From NCBI GenBank assembly GCA_030430075.1, contig JAUIGN010000022.1:1-64000 (forward strand): 64,000 nt of DNA, written 5' to 3'. Positions within the stretch are counted from its first letter, which is position 1. Each line of letters starts with the position of its first letter. This DNA is from a bacterium. GTDB taxonomy: Bacteria > Planctomycetota > Planctomycetia > Pirellulales > Pirellulaceae. Shown here piece by piece: positions 36,466-45,505 of the stretch. A model generated the notes under the pieces. It ran no database searches. It was not told where the DNA came from and worked only from the letters and a program-made list of their open reading frames with translations. The position numbers and the translations under genes were made by a program.

Positions 36466-38604
36466 TCAGTCGTCCATTTCCAACGCCTTGACGAGGAATG
36501 CCAGCACGTCCGTGGCCGCCTCGATTCGCTTCGATGTGGGTGTCCCCGCGCCGTGTCCCGCCTTGGTTTCGATCCGGATGAGCGTCGGCTGATCGCCCGC
36601 CTGGGCCGCCTGCAGCGCTGCTGCGAATTTGAAGCTGTGGCCCGGCACCACGCGATCATCGTGATCGGCCGTCGTAACGAGGGTTGCCGGGTAAGCGGTC
36701 CCTGGGCGGAGCGTGTGCAAGGGTGAGAACTTGATCAAATTGGCAAACTGATCGGGATTGTCCGAGGAGCCGTATTCGCCGACCCACGCCCAACCGATGG
36801 TGAACTTGTGGTACCGGAGCATGTCCATCACGCCCACGGCGGGGAGGGCGGCACCATACAGATCCGGTCGTTGCGTGAGGCAGGCACCGACCAGCAAACC
36901 GCCGTTGCTGCGGCCGCTAATCGCCAACTTGGGCGTCGACGTGTAGTGGTTTTCAATCAACCACTCGCCCGCCGCGATAAAGTCATCGAATACGTTCTGC
37001 TTGTTGTCCAGCATCCCGGCTTCATGCCAGGCACGGCCGAACTCCCCGCCTCCACGCAGGTTGGCGACGGCGTAGATGCCGCCCATCTCCATCCAGACCA
37101 GGTTGGAAACAGAGAACCCGGGTGTGATCGGGATATCGAAACCACCGTACCCATAAAGAATCGTCGGTCGATCGCCGGTCTTCTTGAGTCCCTTGCGGTG
37201 GCTGATGAACATGGGAATCCGCGTCCCATCACGGCTGGGCAGAAAAACCTGCCGCGTCACGTAGTCGGCCGGATCGAAGTCCACCTGCGGTTGCCGAAAG
37301 ATCGTGCGCTCACCTGTTTGCACGTCGTATCGATAAATGGTTGACGGCGTGGCATAGTTCGTGAACGAGTAGAACGTTTCCCGATCGGCCCGTCGTCCGC
37401 CGAAACCATTGGCCGAGCCCAGGGCGGGCAGCGGCACTTCGCGAACCATCTCACCATCCAAGTCAAACACCTTGACCTGGGTCGCCGCGTTGCGGAGATA
37501 ACTGGCCAGGAAGTGGTCTCCAACCAGGCCGACGCCGCGCAGCACAGCGTCATCTTCGGGAATGACCTCCCGCCAATCCGCCTTCTCCGGATGGTCGAGA
37601 TCAATGGCGATGACACGCCGCATCGGCGCTCCATCATCGGTGTTCAACCAGAAGGTACGTCCCTCATTGCCGATAAATTCGTATTCGTATTCAAAGCCTG
37701 TGATCAATTCGACCACCGGCGAATCCGGCCTGCTGAGATCTCGATAGAACAACTGGTTCTTGGATTCGGAACCGCGCCAGACACTGATGATCAGGAACTG
37801 GCCGTCTTCCGTGACCGAGCCCCCGAAGCCCCACTCCTTCTGATCCGGTCGCTCGTAGACAAGCTGGTCCTGCTCCTGGGGTTCGCCGATTTTGTGATAG
37901 TAGAGTTTCTGAAAGTGATTGACGCCGGTGAATTCGTCACCCTCCTCCGGTTCATCGTACCGGCTGTAATAAATGCCGGAACCATCCTTGCTCCACGAGA
38001 CGCCGGAGAACTTGACCCAGCGAAGATGGTCTTCCAGGTCCTTGCCGGTCGCGACGTCCTTGAATTTCCACTCGCGCCAGTCCGAACCGGCAGCGGCGAG
38101 CCCGTACGCCAGCAGCTTGCCGTCCTCACTGGGGACCCACCCGGCCAGGGCGACGGTGCCGTCGTCGGCCCAGGCATTGGGGTCGATCAGTTGTCGCGGC
38201 GTGGCCTGCAGCGATTCGGCAACGTACAGCACACTCTGGTTTTGCAGGCCCGAGTTGCGGGAGAAGAAGTAACGCCCCTGACGCTGCACCGGCAGCCCAA
38301 ACGACTCGTAATCCCAGAGCTGCGTCATGCGTTCCTCGATCGCCTTGCGCTGCGGGATACTCTCCAGATAGCGATTGGTCACGGCGTTCTGCGCCTCGAT
38401 CCACGCCTTCGTCGCTTGACTGTCGGTCTCTTCAAGCCAGCGGTAAGGGTCGGCGACGAGCGTCCCATGGTAGTCGTCGGTCTGATCGACACGTTTGGTC
38501 GGAGGATAGCTCAGGGGAGTCTTTTCCTGTGCTTCAAGGAGCCCACATAGGAGGGATAAAAGGAGGGAACCAATGACGAGTTGCAGCAAGGGATTCGCTT
38601 TCAT
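36466..38604 (-). CDS. Prolyl oligopeptidase (family S9A), secreted
   Basis: 712 residues from ATG 38604, preceded by AAGGAAGGTC. Signal peptide (LLQLVIGSLLLSLLCGLLEA). The N-terminal seven-bladed propeller region starts with YPPTKRVDQTDDYHGTLVAD and PYRWLEE, typical of S9A. The C-terminal alpha/beta hydrolase domain carries the triad: GRSNGG (Ser566), DHDDRVVP (about Asp650) and KAGHGAG (His684). Length matches the family. Hydrolyses short proline-containing peptides after Pro; export places it in the periplasm or outside, in line with peptide scavenging. Divergent from comEC, with an 18-bp palindrome in the shared upstream region. Confidence 0.95.
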   Translation of the reverse strand: MKANPLLQLVIGSLLLSLLCGLLEAQEKTPLSYPPTKRVDQTDDYHGTLVADPYRWLEETDSQATKAWIEAQNAVTNRYLESIPQRKAIEERMTQLWDYESFGLPVQRQGRYFFSRNSGLQNQSVLYVAESLQATPRQLIDPNAWADDGTVALAGWVPSEDGKLLAYGLAAAGSDWREWKFKDVATGKDLEDHLRWVKFSGVSWSKDGSGIYYSRYDEPEEGDEFTGVNHFQKLYYHKIGEPQEQDQLVYERPDQKEWGFGGSVTEDGQFLIISVWRGSESKNQLFYRDLSRPDSPVVELITGFEYEYEFIGNEGRTFWLNTDDGAPMRRVIAIDLDHPEKADWREVIPEDDAVLRGVGLVGDHFLASYLRNAATQVKVFDLDGEMVREVPLPALGSANGFGGRRADRETFYSFTNYATPSTIYRYDVQTGERTIFRQPQVDFDPADYVTRQVFLPSRDGTRIPMFISHRKGLKKTGDRPTILYGYGGFDIPITPGFSVSNLVWMEMGGIYAVANLRGGGEFGRAWHEAGMLDNKQNVFDDFIAAGEWLIENHYTSTPKLAISGRSNGGLLVGACLTQRPDLYGAALPAVGVMDMLRYHKFTIGWAWVGEYGSSDNPDQFANLIKFSPLHTLRPGTAYPATLVTTADHDDRVVPGHSFKFAAALQAAQAGDQPTLIRIETKAGHGAGTPTSKRIEAATDVLAFLVKALEMDD

Positions 38605-38820
38605 GACCTTCCTTTTCGGACGTTGCGACAACGAAGACGGTTGGCGGCGGCAGCGCGGGCGCAGGTCGCCCAGCGGTTGTCGCCAGCAGGGCCTGCCGGA
38701 CGGCGACGGCTTGCCCTCAACCGCGGCAGACGCTCGGGCCCCGCCGCAGGCATTCCAAGGACGCAGCGCTGCCAAGGAATGGGGCTCTCCGGCGACGCAG
38801 ACCACGCTCCGGCCACCTGC

Positions 38821-38838
38821 TCACTTACCGGTAAGTGA
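38821..38838. promoter_or_regulatory. 18-bp perfect palindrome, candidate operator
   Basis: TCACTTACCGGTAAGTGA reads the same on both strands. It sits in the 282-bp divergent region, 48 bp before the comEC start and about 217 bp from the oligopeptidase start, where a dimeric repressor or activator could bind. No known regulator consensus is assigned. Confidence 0.45.
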
Positions 38839-38886
38839 AACTGTAACGGCCTGCGTCGCCGACGACCACCCGGTACGTTCGTTGGC

Positions 38887-41442
38887 ATGGATCGATCCTT
38901 GCCATCCTCGCCACCGCCCGTCGCTCGGCAACCCCTGGTACTGTGCTGCCTGGCAGCAGTATCCGGAATCGTGCTCGACCGCTACCTGGCGTTCCCACTG
39001 TCCGGCTGGCTCGTGGGTGGAGGCGTCGCAATTTCTGCCGGCCTACTGTGGAGCCGCCGCGGTTCGGGACGCCACGCCACGATTTGCGTCGTGATGGGTG
39101 TCATCGCGGTCGGTGGGGCCTGGCACCATTTCCGTTGGAGCCTGTTTCGCGGCGACGACATCGGCTTCCAGGCGACACCGGAACCAGTTCCGGTCTGCGT
39201 CGTCGGCGTGGCGGCAACGGCGCCCCGGGTCCAGCCCGCTCCACCGCCAGACCCACTGGAAACATTTTCCAAGGGTGACCGCTCGCACCTCGCCCTGCGG
39301 ATCGAAGCAATCCGCGACGGTGCCGATTGGCGTCCAGCGAGGGGGCGGGTTCGGCTGACGGTGGCGGGTCACCTGCCGGGCGTGCGGCCCGGTGACCGCC
39401 TGCAGATCTGGGCCGCCCTCATGTCCACCACGACGCCGCGCAACCCGGGCGAGTTCAATTACGCCGCCTGGCAGCGCAGTCGCGGCAGCCTCTGCCACCT
39501 GCACGCCAGCCACCCGGCCTGCGTTCAGATCCTCCAACGGCGATCCGGCGTGTCGTTGCGGGGTTGGCTCAATCGCCTCCGCCATGCGGGCACCCGGTTG
39601 CTACGGCGCCACATCGATCATCGCAATGCGGGGCTCGCATCCGCTGTGCTGCTCGGTGAGCGTGAGCAGGTCGACCGGGACCGGGCGGACGAGTTCTTCC
39701 GCACCGGAACGGTCCACTTGCTGGCGATCTCCGGGCTGCATCTCGGCATTCTGGCATTCGGTTTCTGGGTCGTCGCTCGCGCCTGCCGACTTCCTCGGCG
39801 GCGAACGTTGTTGGTCGCCATCGGACTCACCCTGGTTTATGCCCTCGTGACGGATGCTCGACCGCCGGTGTTGCGGGCCGCGATCCTGATCTGCACCGCG
39901 TGCGGGGCGCGACTGGGCGGTCGCCCGGCGAGCGGTCTGAACACGTTGGCGCTGGCCGCACTGGTGGTGTTGGCAGTCAACCCCGCACACGTATTCGAGG
40001 CGGGTACGCAACTGTCGTTTCTGGCCGTGGCGACGCTGGCTCGGACCAGCCGCATTTGGCTTGGTGGTGTCGAACCGGTCGACCCGCTGCGGCGGCTGAT
40101 CGCCCAGGCGCGGCCCTGGTGGCGGCGCGGGGTACGGCGTCTGATACGGAGCGCCGGCCAGCTCTGGCTGACGTCGGCCGCGATTTGGGTGACGGCACTC
40201 CCCTTGGTCATGTACCACTTTCAGCTCGTGACACCCATCGCGCTGCTGGTGAATCCCGTCGTCTGGTTGCCGATGGCGGTAGCGTTGTTTGCCGGCTTTG
40301 GCGTATTGATCTGCGGATGGCTCGTGCCGCCGCTCGCTGCCCTCTGCGGAACGATCTGCGACATCAACCTGGACCTCATCCAAACCTGCATCGAGGTGGC
40401 AGCCTCCCTGCCGGGCAATCATTTCTGGGTTCGCCGGCCGCCTCTCTGGTGGGTCGTCACCTTCTACGTCGCCCTGTCGCTCGTTCAGATGCGCCCATCC
40501 AGCCGACCACCTTGGAAGTGGACGCTGGCTGGGATGCTCGGATGGATCACCCTGGGATTTTGCCTGACCGGCGGCCGCAGCCTGCCAGCTGACGGTTGGC
40601 TCGGGAATGGGCCCCCGCACGGCTCGCTGGTCTGCACGTTCATTGCCGTGGGGCACGGCACAAGCGTCTTGCTTGAGCTGCCGGACGGCCGCACGCTCCT
40701 CTACGACGCCGGTTGTCTGGGTCGCCCGGCGGGAGCCAGTCTGCCGATCACATCAACCCTCCGCGCCCAGGGCATTCGCCGGCTGCACGCGATCATCATT
40801 TCGCACGCGGATGCGGACCACTACAATGCGATCCCCAAGTTGCTTGAAGAGTTCCCCGTGGGATCGATCCTGGTCTCTCCCACGATGTTTCGGCAGCCGT
40901 CCGCGGCGCTGGCAGCGCTGCAAGGTGCGATCAACCGGGCGGGCGTCCCATTGCAGGTCATTGCGGCTGATCAGCAGATCGAGACCGACGATGGCGTCCG
41001 GCTTGAGGTGTTACATCCGCCCCGAACGGGTGTCGAAGGCACCGACAACGCGAACAGCATCGTGCTGCGGATCGAGTACGCCGGACGCTCGATTCTTCTG
41101 CCGGGTGACCTCGAGTCTCCCGGCCTGGAACGGCTGCTCGCCGGCCCACGCTCAGACGACGACCTGCTGATGGCGGCTCACCACGGATCGCCGCGCAGCC
41201 GACCCCGGCAGTTTGCCGCCTGGTCGCAACCGGAGTGGGTCGTCATCAGTGGTGGCCACGCGCATGAGAGCGCCGCAGTCTGCCAGGAGTTCGCCGCCGC
41301 GGGTGCGCGTGTGCTCCACACCGATCGCGACGGCGCGATCCGGGTCACGATGGGACCGGGCGTGTTCGATGTCAGCAGATGGCGCGGTCAACAACGGCCT
41401 TTCGCTCTCCAGACGGAACGGCCAACGTCCCCGCAACGTTGA
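38887..41442 (+). CDS. comEC: ComEC/Rec2-type DNA-uptake channel
   Basis: 851 residues. N-terminal two hydrophobic helices, then a soluble DUF4131-like section (about 80-220), the competence domain with multiple membrane helices (AGLASAVLLGEREQVDRDRA, FFRTGTVHLLAISGLHLGIL, TLALAALVVLAVNPAHVFEA), and a C-terminal metallo-beta-lactamase domain (about 570-840) with IISHADADHYNAIPKLL and LMAAHHGSPRSR. That order is the full ComEC architecture. It forms the inner-membrane channel for single-stranded DNA in natural transformation; the MBL domain is thought to degrade or process DNA. The HADADH variant of HxHxDH should be noted. Other competence genes are not in the window. Whether this strain is competent cannot be told. 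Confidence 0.93.
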   Translation: MDRSLPSSPPPVARQPLVLCCLAAVSGIVLDRYLAFPLSGWLVGGGVAISAGLLWSRRGSGRHATICVVMGVIAVGGAWHHFRWSLFRGDDIGFQATPEPVPVCVVGVAATAPRVQPAPPPDPLETFSKGDRSHLALRIEAIRDGADWRPARGRVRLTVAGHLPGVRPGDRLQIWAALMSTTTPRNPGEFNYAAWQRSRGSLCHLHASHPACVQILQRRSGVSLRGWLNRLRHAGTRLLRRHIDHRNAGLASAVLLGEREQVDRDRADEFFRTGTVHLLAISGLHLGILAFGFWVVARACRLPRRRTLLVAIGLTLVYALVTDARPPVLRAAILICTACGARLGGRPASGLNTLALAALVVLAVNPAHVFEAGTQLSFLAVATLARTSRIWLGGVEPVDPLRRLIAQARPWWRRGVRRLIRSAGQLWLTSAAIWVTALPLVMYHFQLVTPIALLVNPVVWLPMAVALFAGFGVLICGWLVPPLAALCGTICDINLDLIQTCIEVAASLPGNHFWVRRPPLWWVVTFYVALSLVQMRPSSRPPWKWTLAGMLGWITLGFCLTGGRSLPADGWLGNGPPHGSLVCTFIAVGHGTSVLLELPDGRTLLYDAGCLGRPAGASLPITSTLRAQGIRRLHAIIISHADADHYNAIPKLLEEFPVGSILVSPTMFRQPSAALAALQGAINRAGVPLQVIAADQQIETDDGVRLEVLHPPRTGVEGTDNANSIVLRIEYAGRSILLPGDLESPGLERLLAGPRSDDDLLMAAHHGSPRSRPRQFAAWSQPEWVVISGGHAHESAAVCQEFAAAGARVLHTDRDGAIRVTMGPGVFDVSRWRGQQRPFALQTERPTSPQR

Positions 41443-41514
41443 CCGGGACCCACCGAAAGATCCAGGGATCCCGGGGGTGTGGCGAGCGAGGCGGGTTGCT
41501 GGCGACCGAAGCAG

Positions 41515-41690
41515 GATCGCGCCAGGATTCATCAGCCGTCGGGCGTTTGCCCCGGTTCCGTTGATCGCCGAGCAATCCGAACACGAACGCGTGCTGGCTG
41601 ATATGCGAGGCGCTTTGCGTAGGGTCACCACAAACGATTGGGCCACAGCGACTTGGACTGAATGGCTGTTCGTTGCTGGATCATCCGGAC
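41515..41690 (-). repeat. Dispersed intergenic repeat, copy 4 (minus orientation)
   Basis: Reverse complement matches the consensus: CATTCAGTCCAAGTCGCTGT, CCCAATCGTTTGTGGTGACC, CGCGTTCGTGTTCGGATTGC, TCGGCGATCAACGGAACCGG, GACGGCTGATGAATCC. Fills the gap between comEC and the zinc-ribbon gene and reaches its stop codon. Confidence 0.8.
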
Positions 41691-42127
41691 TACCGCAAAA
41701 CGAAGCTGAAGAAAACAATCAGCCCCACCGTCACCGCGACCAGCAAACCCAGCACGACAAGCATCCGCAGGTTCAGTTCTTCCGGTTCGGGAGCCTCGAT
41801 GACCACGCCCGATGTGAAATCGTAGCCACAGTGTTCGCACCGCTCGTAAAAGTTGGGTGCGAATGCTTCGTCGCAGGTCGTGCACATGAGCATCAACGGC
41901 GGTGTGCCCACGACCTCGTCTTCCTCGCCGGCGCCGCCCAGTTGAATGAGGGGCGCCGTCGGAATCCATTCGGCCAGCGGGAATTCGGTTCCCGCCGTCT
42001 CGCAGATCGGGCAGACCGCCTGGCGACGTTCCCTGCAGTTCGGGCACGCTGGCCACGCTTCCCAATGCTCCGGTTCGTCGTCGTGTTCGGCTGCATCCCA
42101 TGCCGCCCGTTCGTCCGGTTCCATCAT
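41690..42127 (-). CDS. Membrane-anchored double zinc-ribbon protein
   Basis: 145 residues from the ATG pair at 42124/42127 (GGAAACGCG upstream); the frame is open a further 25 codons but reads as an unlikely leader. Four CxxC knuckles form two zinc ribbons: CPNC (Cys28, Cys31) with CPIC (Cys39, Cys42), and CTTC (Cys82, Cys85) with CEHCGYDF (Cys97, Cys100). An acidic stretch links to one C-terminal membrane helix (about 121-143). The ribbons would be cytoplasmic if the tail is a single-pass anchor. No family identified. It runs divergently from the alpha/beta hydrolase gene. Confidence 0.78.
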   Translation of the reverse strand: MMEPDERAAWDAAEHDDEPEHWEAWPACPNCRERRQAVCPICETAGTEFPLAEWIPTAPLIQLGGAGEEDEVVGTPPLMLMCTTCDEAFAPNFYERCEHCGYDFTSGVVIEAPEPEELNLRMLVVLGLLVAVTVGLIVFFSFVLR

Positions 42128-42300
42128 CGCGTTTCCATCGTGGCGAGAACTTTGGTCCAGAAACCCGTTGAGTGTCAATTTTCCCTTGGTACGCTGGAGC
42201 ATCTCCGGTGCGGGCTGACTCCTGCTTGCTGACCGGACGGGGCGATCTCAACGGTCGCCACATCATAGACCCTGCGACTCACTGGATCGAGGACCCGCCA

Positions 42301-44538
42301 ATGATCGATTGTACCCTCCGCCGCCGATTCGCTTTCGGCGTGCTCTACCTCAGTTGTCTCGGCCCGAGTTGCCTGGGAGCCCTCTTTACGGCGACCGCGG
42401 TCGCAGCCGAGCCCCCCCGGGTGTTGCCGGCGGGGCAGGTTCCGGAGGATCAACGGCTTCAACCTCTACGCGATCTGAATGGCGACTTCCCCTTCACGCC
42501 GGCCGACTCTACCGCCGCCTGGCAGCGGCGTGCCGAGCGCGTGCGGCGGCAGATTCTGGTCTCGCTGGGACTCTGGCCCATGCCGACGCGGACTCCGCTC
42601 AACCCGGTCATCCACGGTCGCGTCGACCGAGACGACTACACGGTCGATCGCGTCTACTTCGAGAGCATGCCGGGGTTCTTTGTGACGGGTAGCCTGTACC
42701 GGCCCAAACATGCGACGGGCCCGGGGCCGGGAGTGCTTTGCCCCCACGGACACTGGGCCAACGGACGGTTCTACGATACCGGGGTCGACAAGGTCCGCCA
42801 GGAGATCTCCCAAGGCGCCGAACAGTTTGAAGAAGGAGGCCGCAGCCCGCTCCAGGCGCGGTGCGTCCAATTGGCCCGGATGGGTTGCGTCGTCTTCCAC
42901 TATGACATGATTGGCTACGCCGACAGCACCCAGATCAGCTACCAGGTGGCGCACCGGTTTGCCCAACAGCGTCCGGCCATGAACCGGGCCGAAGGCTGGG
43001 GACTGTTCAGCCCCCAGGCGGAATCACACGGCCATTCGGTGATGGGACTGCAGACCTGGAATTCGATTCGAGCACTTGACTTCATCAGCCAACTTGCCGA
43101 CGTCGACTCGCAGCGGCTGGCCGTCACAGGGGCCAGCGGGGGCGGCACGCAGACGTTCATTCTGGGTGCCGTCGACCCGCGCGTGGACGTCGCCTTTCCC
43201 GCAGTGATGGTCTCCACCGAAATGCAAGGGGGCTGTACCTGCGAAAATGCCTGCGGCTTGCGCGTGGGGACCGGGAATGTCGAATTCGCAGCCCTCTTCG
43301 CGCCGAAACCGCTGGGGCTCTCCGCAGCCAACGACTGGACCGGCCGGATGGCCACCAAGGGCTTCCCGGAATTGCGCGAACACTACCGCCTGGTCGGCCA
43401 AGCGGACGACGTGATGTTGATCTCGAGGACCGAGTTTGGACACAACTACAATTCCGTTTCGCGACACGCCATGTACCACTGGTTCAATCGTCACCTGGGG
43501 CTGGAGATCGACGAGCCGATTGTCGAGCGTGATTATCGCCGGCTCTCGACCGACGAAATGACCGTGTGGGCCGGCGCCGACGCCCGTCCCGCCAAGGGCC
43601 CGCAGTTCGAACGGGAACTGCTGGCCTGGTGGCACGCCGATACACAGCGCCAGTTGCAGGCGCTGGTTCCCCGCGACGCCGAAACGGGACGCAAATTTCG
43701 TGAACTGGTTGGCGGGGCCCTCGACGTCCTCATTGGACGCGAACTGCCGGACGCGGCCGACCTGGTTTACGATCAGAACTACAAAGAGGATGAGGGCGAC
43801 TACTTGCACATGATGGGGTTGCTTCGGAACGTGCCGCGGGGCGAAGCATTGCCCATTGCGTTCCTATACCCGAAGTCGTGGGAAGGGCAGGTCGTCATCT
43901 GGCTGACGGACCGCGGCAAGGCCGGCTTGTTGGATGGTCAGAATCAACCGACCGCGCCGGTGGCTCGCCTACTGAGCGGCGGCGCGGCGGTCGTCGGCGT
44001 CGACCTGCTGTACCAGGGCGAGTTCCTGGAAGACGGGGGACCGCTGCGGCAAACGGGCCGTGTCAACAACACGCGCGAAGCGGCCGCCTATACGTTCGGC
44101 TACAACCGGACCGTCTTCGCCCACCGGGTGCATGACGTTCTATCGGTGATTGGATTTGCCCTGAACCATGAAACCACGCCCCGCCGAGTCGACCTGGTGG
44201 GGCTCGGCGCCGAACCGGCCGCCTGGGCGGTGGCCGCACGCGCTCAGGCGCGTGACGCAGTCGGGCGGCTGGCGGTGGCGACGGACGGGTTTCGCTTCGC
44301 CCAGGTCCAGCAGATTCATGCGCCGGAATTCCTGCCGGGCGGGGCCCGCTACTTCGACCTGCCGGGGATGTTGGCCGTGGCGGCACCAGCCCCTGCCTGG
44401 ATCGCCGATGAAGGCGAGACGGGCCCGGACGTAGTCCGGGCGGCCTATCAGGCTGCCGAGGGCGAAGACCATCTCACCCTCTTTGCCAACCAGGCCGGGC
44501 AGGTGGAAGCGGCGGTAACCTGGCTGCTGGGCCCCTGA
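42301..44538 (+). CDS. Secreted alpha/beta hydrolase, acetylxylan-esterase-like, tandem domains
   Basis: 745 residues from ATG 42301; the upstream in-frame codons overlap a divergent gene. Signal peptide MIDCTLRRRFAFGVLYLSCL, cleavage near AVAA. First hydrolase domain (about 130-440): GVLCPHGHWANG oxyanion region, VTGASGGGTQTF nucleophile elbow (GxSxGG) and FGHNYNSVSRHAMYHWF with the catalytic His. The second half (about 510-745) resembles another, degenerate alpha/beta hydrolase lacking a clear nucleophile. Planctomycetes have many such large esterases, related to AXE1 and dienelactone hydrolases, that may deacetylate plant or algal polysaccharides. The substrate is unknown. Confidence 0.85.
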   Translation: MIDCTLRRRFAFGVLYLSCLGPSCLGALFTATAVAAEPPRVLPAGQVPEDQRLQPLRDLNGDFPFTPADSTAAWQRRAERVRRQILVSLGLWPMPTRTPLNPVIHGRVDRDDYTVDRVYFESMPGFFVTGSLYRPKHATGPGPGVLCPHGHWANGRFYDTGVDKVRQEISQGAEQFEEGGRSPLQARCVQLARMGCVVFHYDMIGYADSTQISYQVAHRFAQQRPAMNRAEGWGLFSPQAESHGHSVMGLQTWNSIRALDFISQLADVDSQRLAVTGASGGGTQTFILGAVDPRVDVAFPAVMVSTEMQGGCTCENACGLRVGTGNVEFAALFAPKPLGLSAANDWTGRMATKGFPELREHYRLVGQADDVMLISRTEFGHNYNSVSRHAMYHWFNRHLGLEIDEPIVERDYRRLSTDEMTVWAGADARPAKGPQFERELLAWWHADTQRQLQALVPRDAETGRKFRELVGGALDVLIGRELPDAADLVYDQNYKEDEGDYLHMMGLLRNVPRGEALPIAFLYPKSWEGQVVIWLTDRGKAGLLDGQNQPTAPVARLLSGGAAVVGVDLLYQGEFLEDGGPLRQTGRVNNTREAAAYTFGYNRTVFAHRVHDVLSVIGFALNHETTPRRVDLVGLGAEPAAWAVAARAQARDAVGRLAVATDGFRFAQVQQIHAPEFLPGGARYFDLPGMLAVAAPAPAWIADEGETGPDVVRAAYQAAEGEDHLTLFANQAGQVEAAVTWLLGP

Positions 44539-44580
44539 GGAACGGGGCCCCTGAGGAACGGGGCCCCTGAGGAACGGGCC
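44529..44580 (+). repeat. 16-bp tandem repeat at the hydrolase stop codon, three units
   Basis: GGGCCCCTGAGGAACG repeated three times plus a partial. The first copy includes the last codons and the TGA of the preceding gene, so the 3' end of the gene has been duplicated into the intergenic DNA. A short two-copy repeat (ATACAGCGCCGGGTCA, about 44815-44848) follows further on; otherwise 44581-44844 holds nothing recognisable. Confidence 0.9.
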
Positions 44581-44844
44581 ATCAATCGCTGCCCCAACGT
44601 CGCCAGACGGTCGCGACCGACGCCTCGGAGCCGACGTTCGTTCGTCGTTCCGAACATCGTGCTGAACCTGCCGTCATGCGGTCTGGCAAACGGCGGAACC
44701 AGGCCGGCGACGACATCCCGCGCGTCTGAGCGACGGCATTGGTGGAACGTGTTCCGGACACGCGCAAGACCACGCCACCGGCCATCGCTTGGCCAGCAAA
44801 GCGACGTTTGACAATACAGCGCCGGGTCACGATACAGCGCCGGG

Positions 44845-45048
44845 TCAGACGGGCAGGCCTTGCCGCGAGGTTTGGTGGCGACCGGGTTGCGGCCCGATGT
44901 GTGCCCAGCGGGCGACCAGGTCTTCCAGTTCCTCCGCCAGCCAGAAGCTGAGCTCGAAGAACGCTTCGGTTTCGACGTGAATCCGTCCTGCCGTGTTCAC
45001 GCCGGTCAAGATGAGCTTGTTTTTTTGATTCTGGGATTCGTTGGGCAT
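44845..45048 (-). CDS. Small conserved-looking protein, 67 residues
   Basis: Starts at ATG 45048 with GGGAGG seven bases upstream, a strong ribosome binding site on the minus strand. Sequence begins MPNESQNQKNKLILTGVNTA and continues with an acidic helix (FFELSFWLAEELEDLVARWA), ending in a basic tail. The pattern is protein-like and differs from the surrounding shadow frames. A GRIHVETEAFF strand suggests a small alpha/beta fold. Function unknown; no neighbours on the same strand nearby. Confidence 0.65.
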   Translation of the reverse strand: MPNESQNQKNKLILTGVNTAGRIHVETEAFFELSFWLAEELEDLVARWAHIGPQPGRHQTSRQGLPV

Positions 45049-45505
45049 GGGATACCTCCCTATCCGGAGTCCAAGCAATTCCCTGCGTGTCCAACGCGGC
45101 CCGTTCCCTTGCCCGCGAACTGACGCATGTCAGCTAACCTTAGGACGCGGGTCGGGGGCAATTTGTTCGCCAAATTCGGCCCCAATTCGAGCGGCCACTA
45201 AAGGTGCCGACGTAACCGCTTTAGAGAACACGACTTGACCAACCTCACCCGGACCGTTCCGGCGCACCCGGCGGCAGCGCGCGGACGAACACCGGTCTTA
45301 ATTCGACCTTGCCGCGGGTTGCCCGATTCGCTACCTTCCGCCGCGATTCGCCGTGCACTTCTTTCTCAAGCGGCAATCCCCCGGTGGTCATTCGCGCAAC
45401 GTCGTCGGATGCTCGGCGCCGGGCAAATTCGTCACCTCCTCAATACATGCGAGGCATTCCGCTGTGGACTGCTGGACAAAGATCGCGACTTCGGGCCGCT
45501 GTGGC
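45049..45505. other. Divergent intergenic region, 457 bp
   Basis: Between the 67-residue gene and the TPR lipoprotein. Overlapping frames run through part of it but lack start signals. No clear promoter, hairpin or dispersed repeat was seen. Confidence 0.45.

Noticed and set aside
44582..45094. 170-codon minus-strand frame
   Set aside because: Overlaps the small gene at 44845-45048, which has the better ribosome binding site and protein-like sequence.
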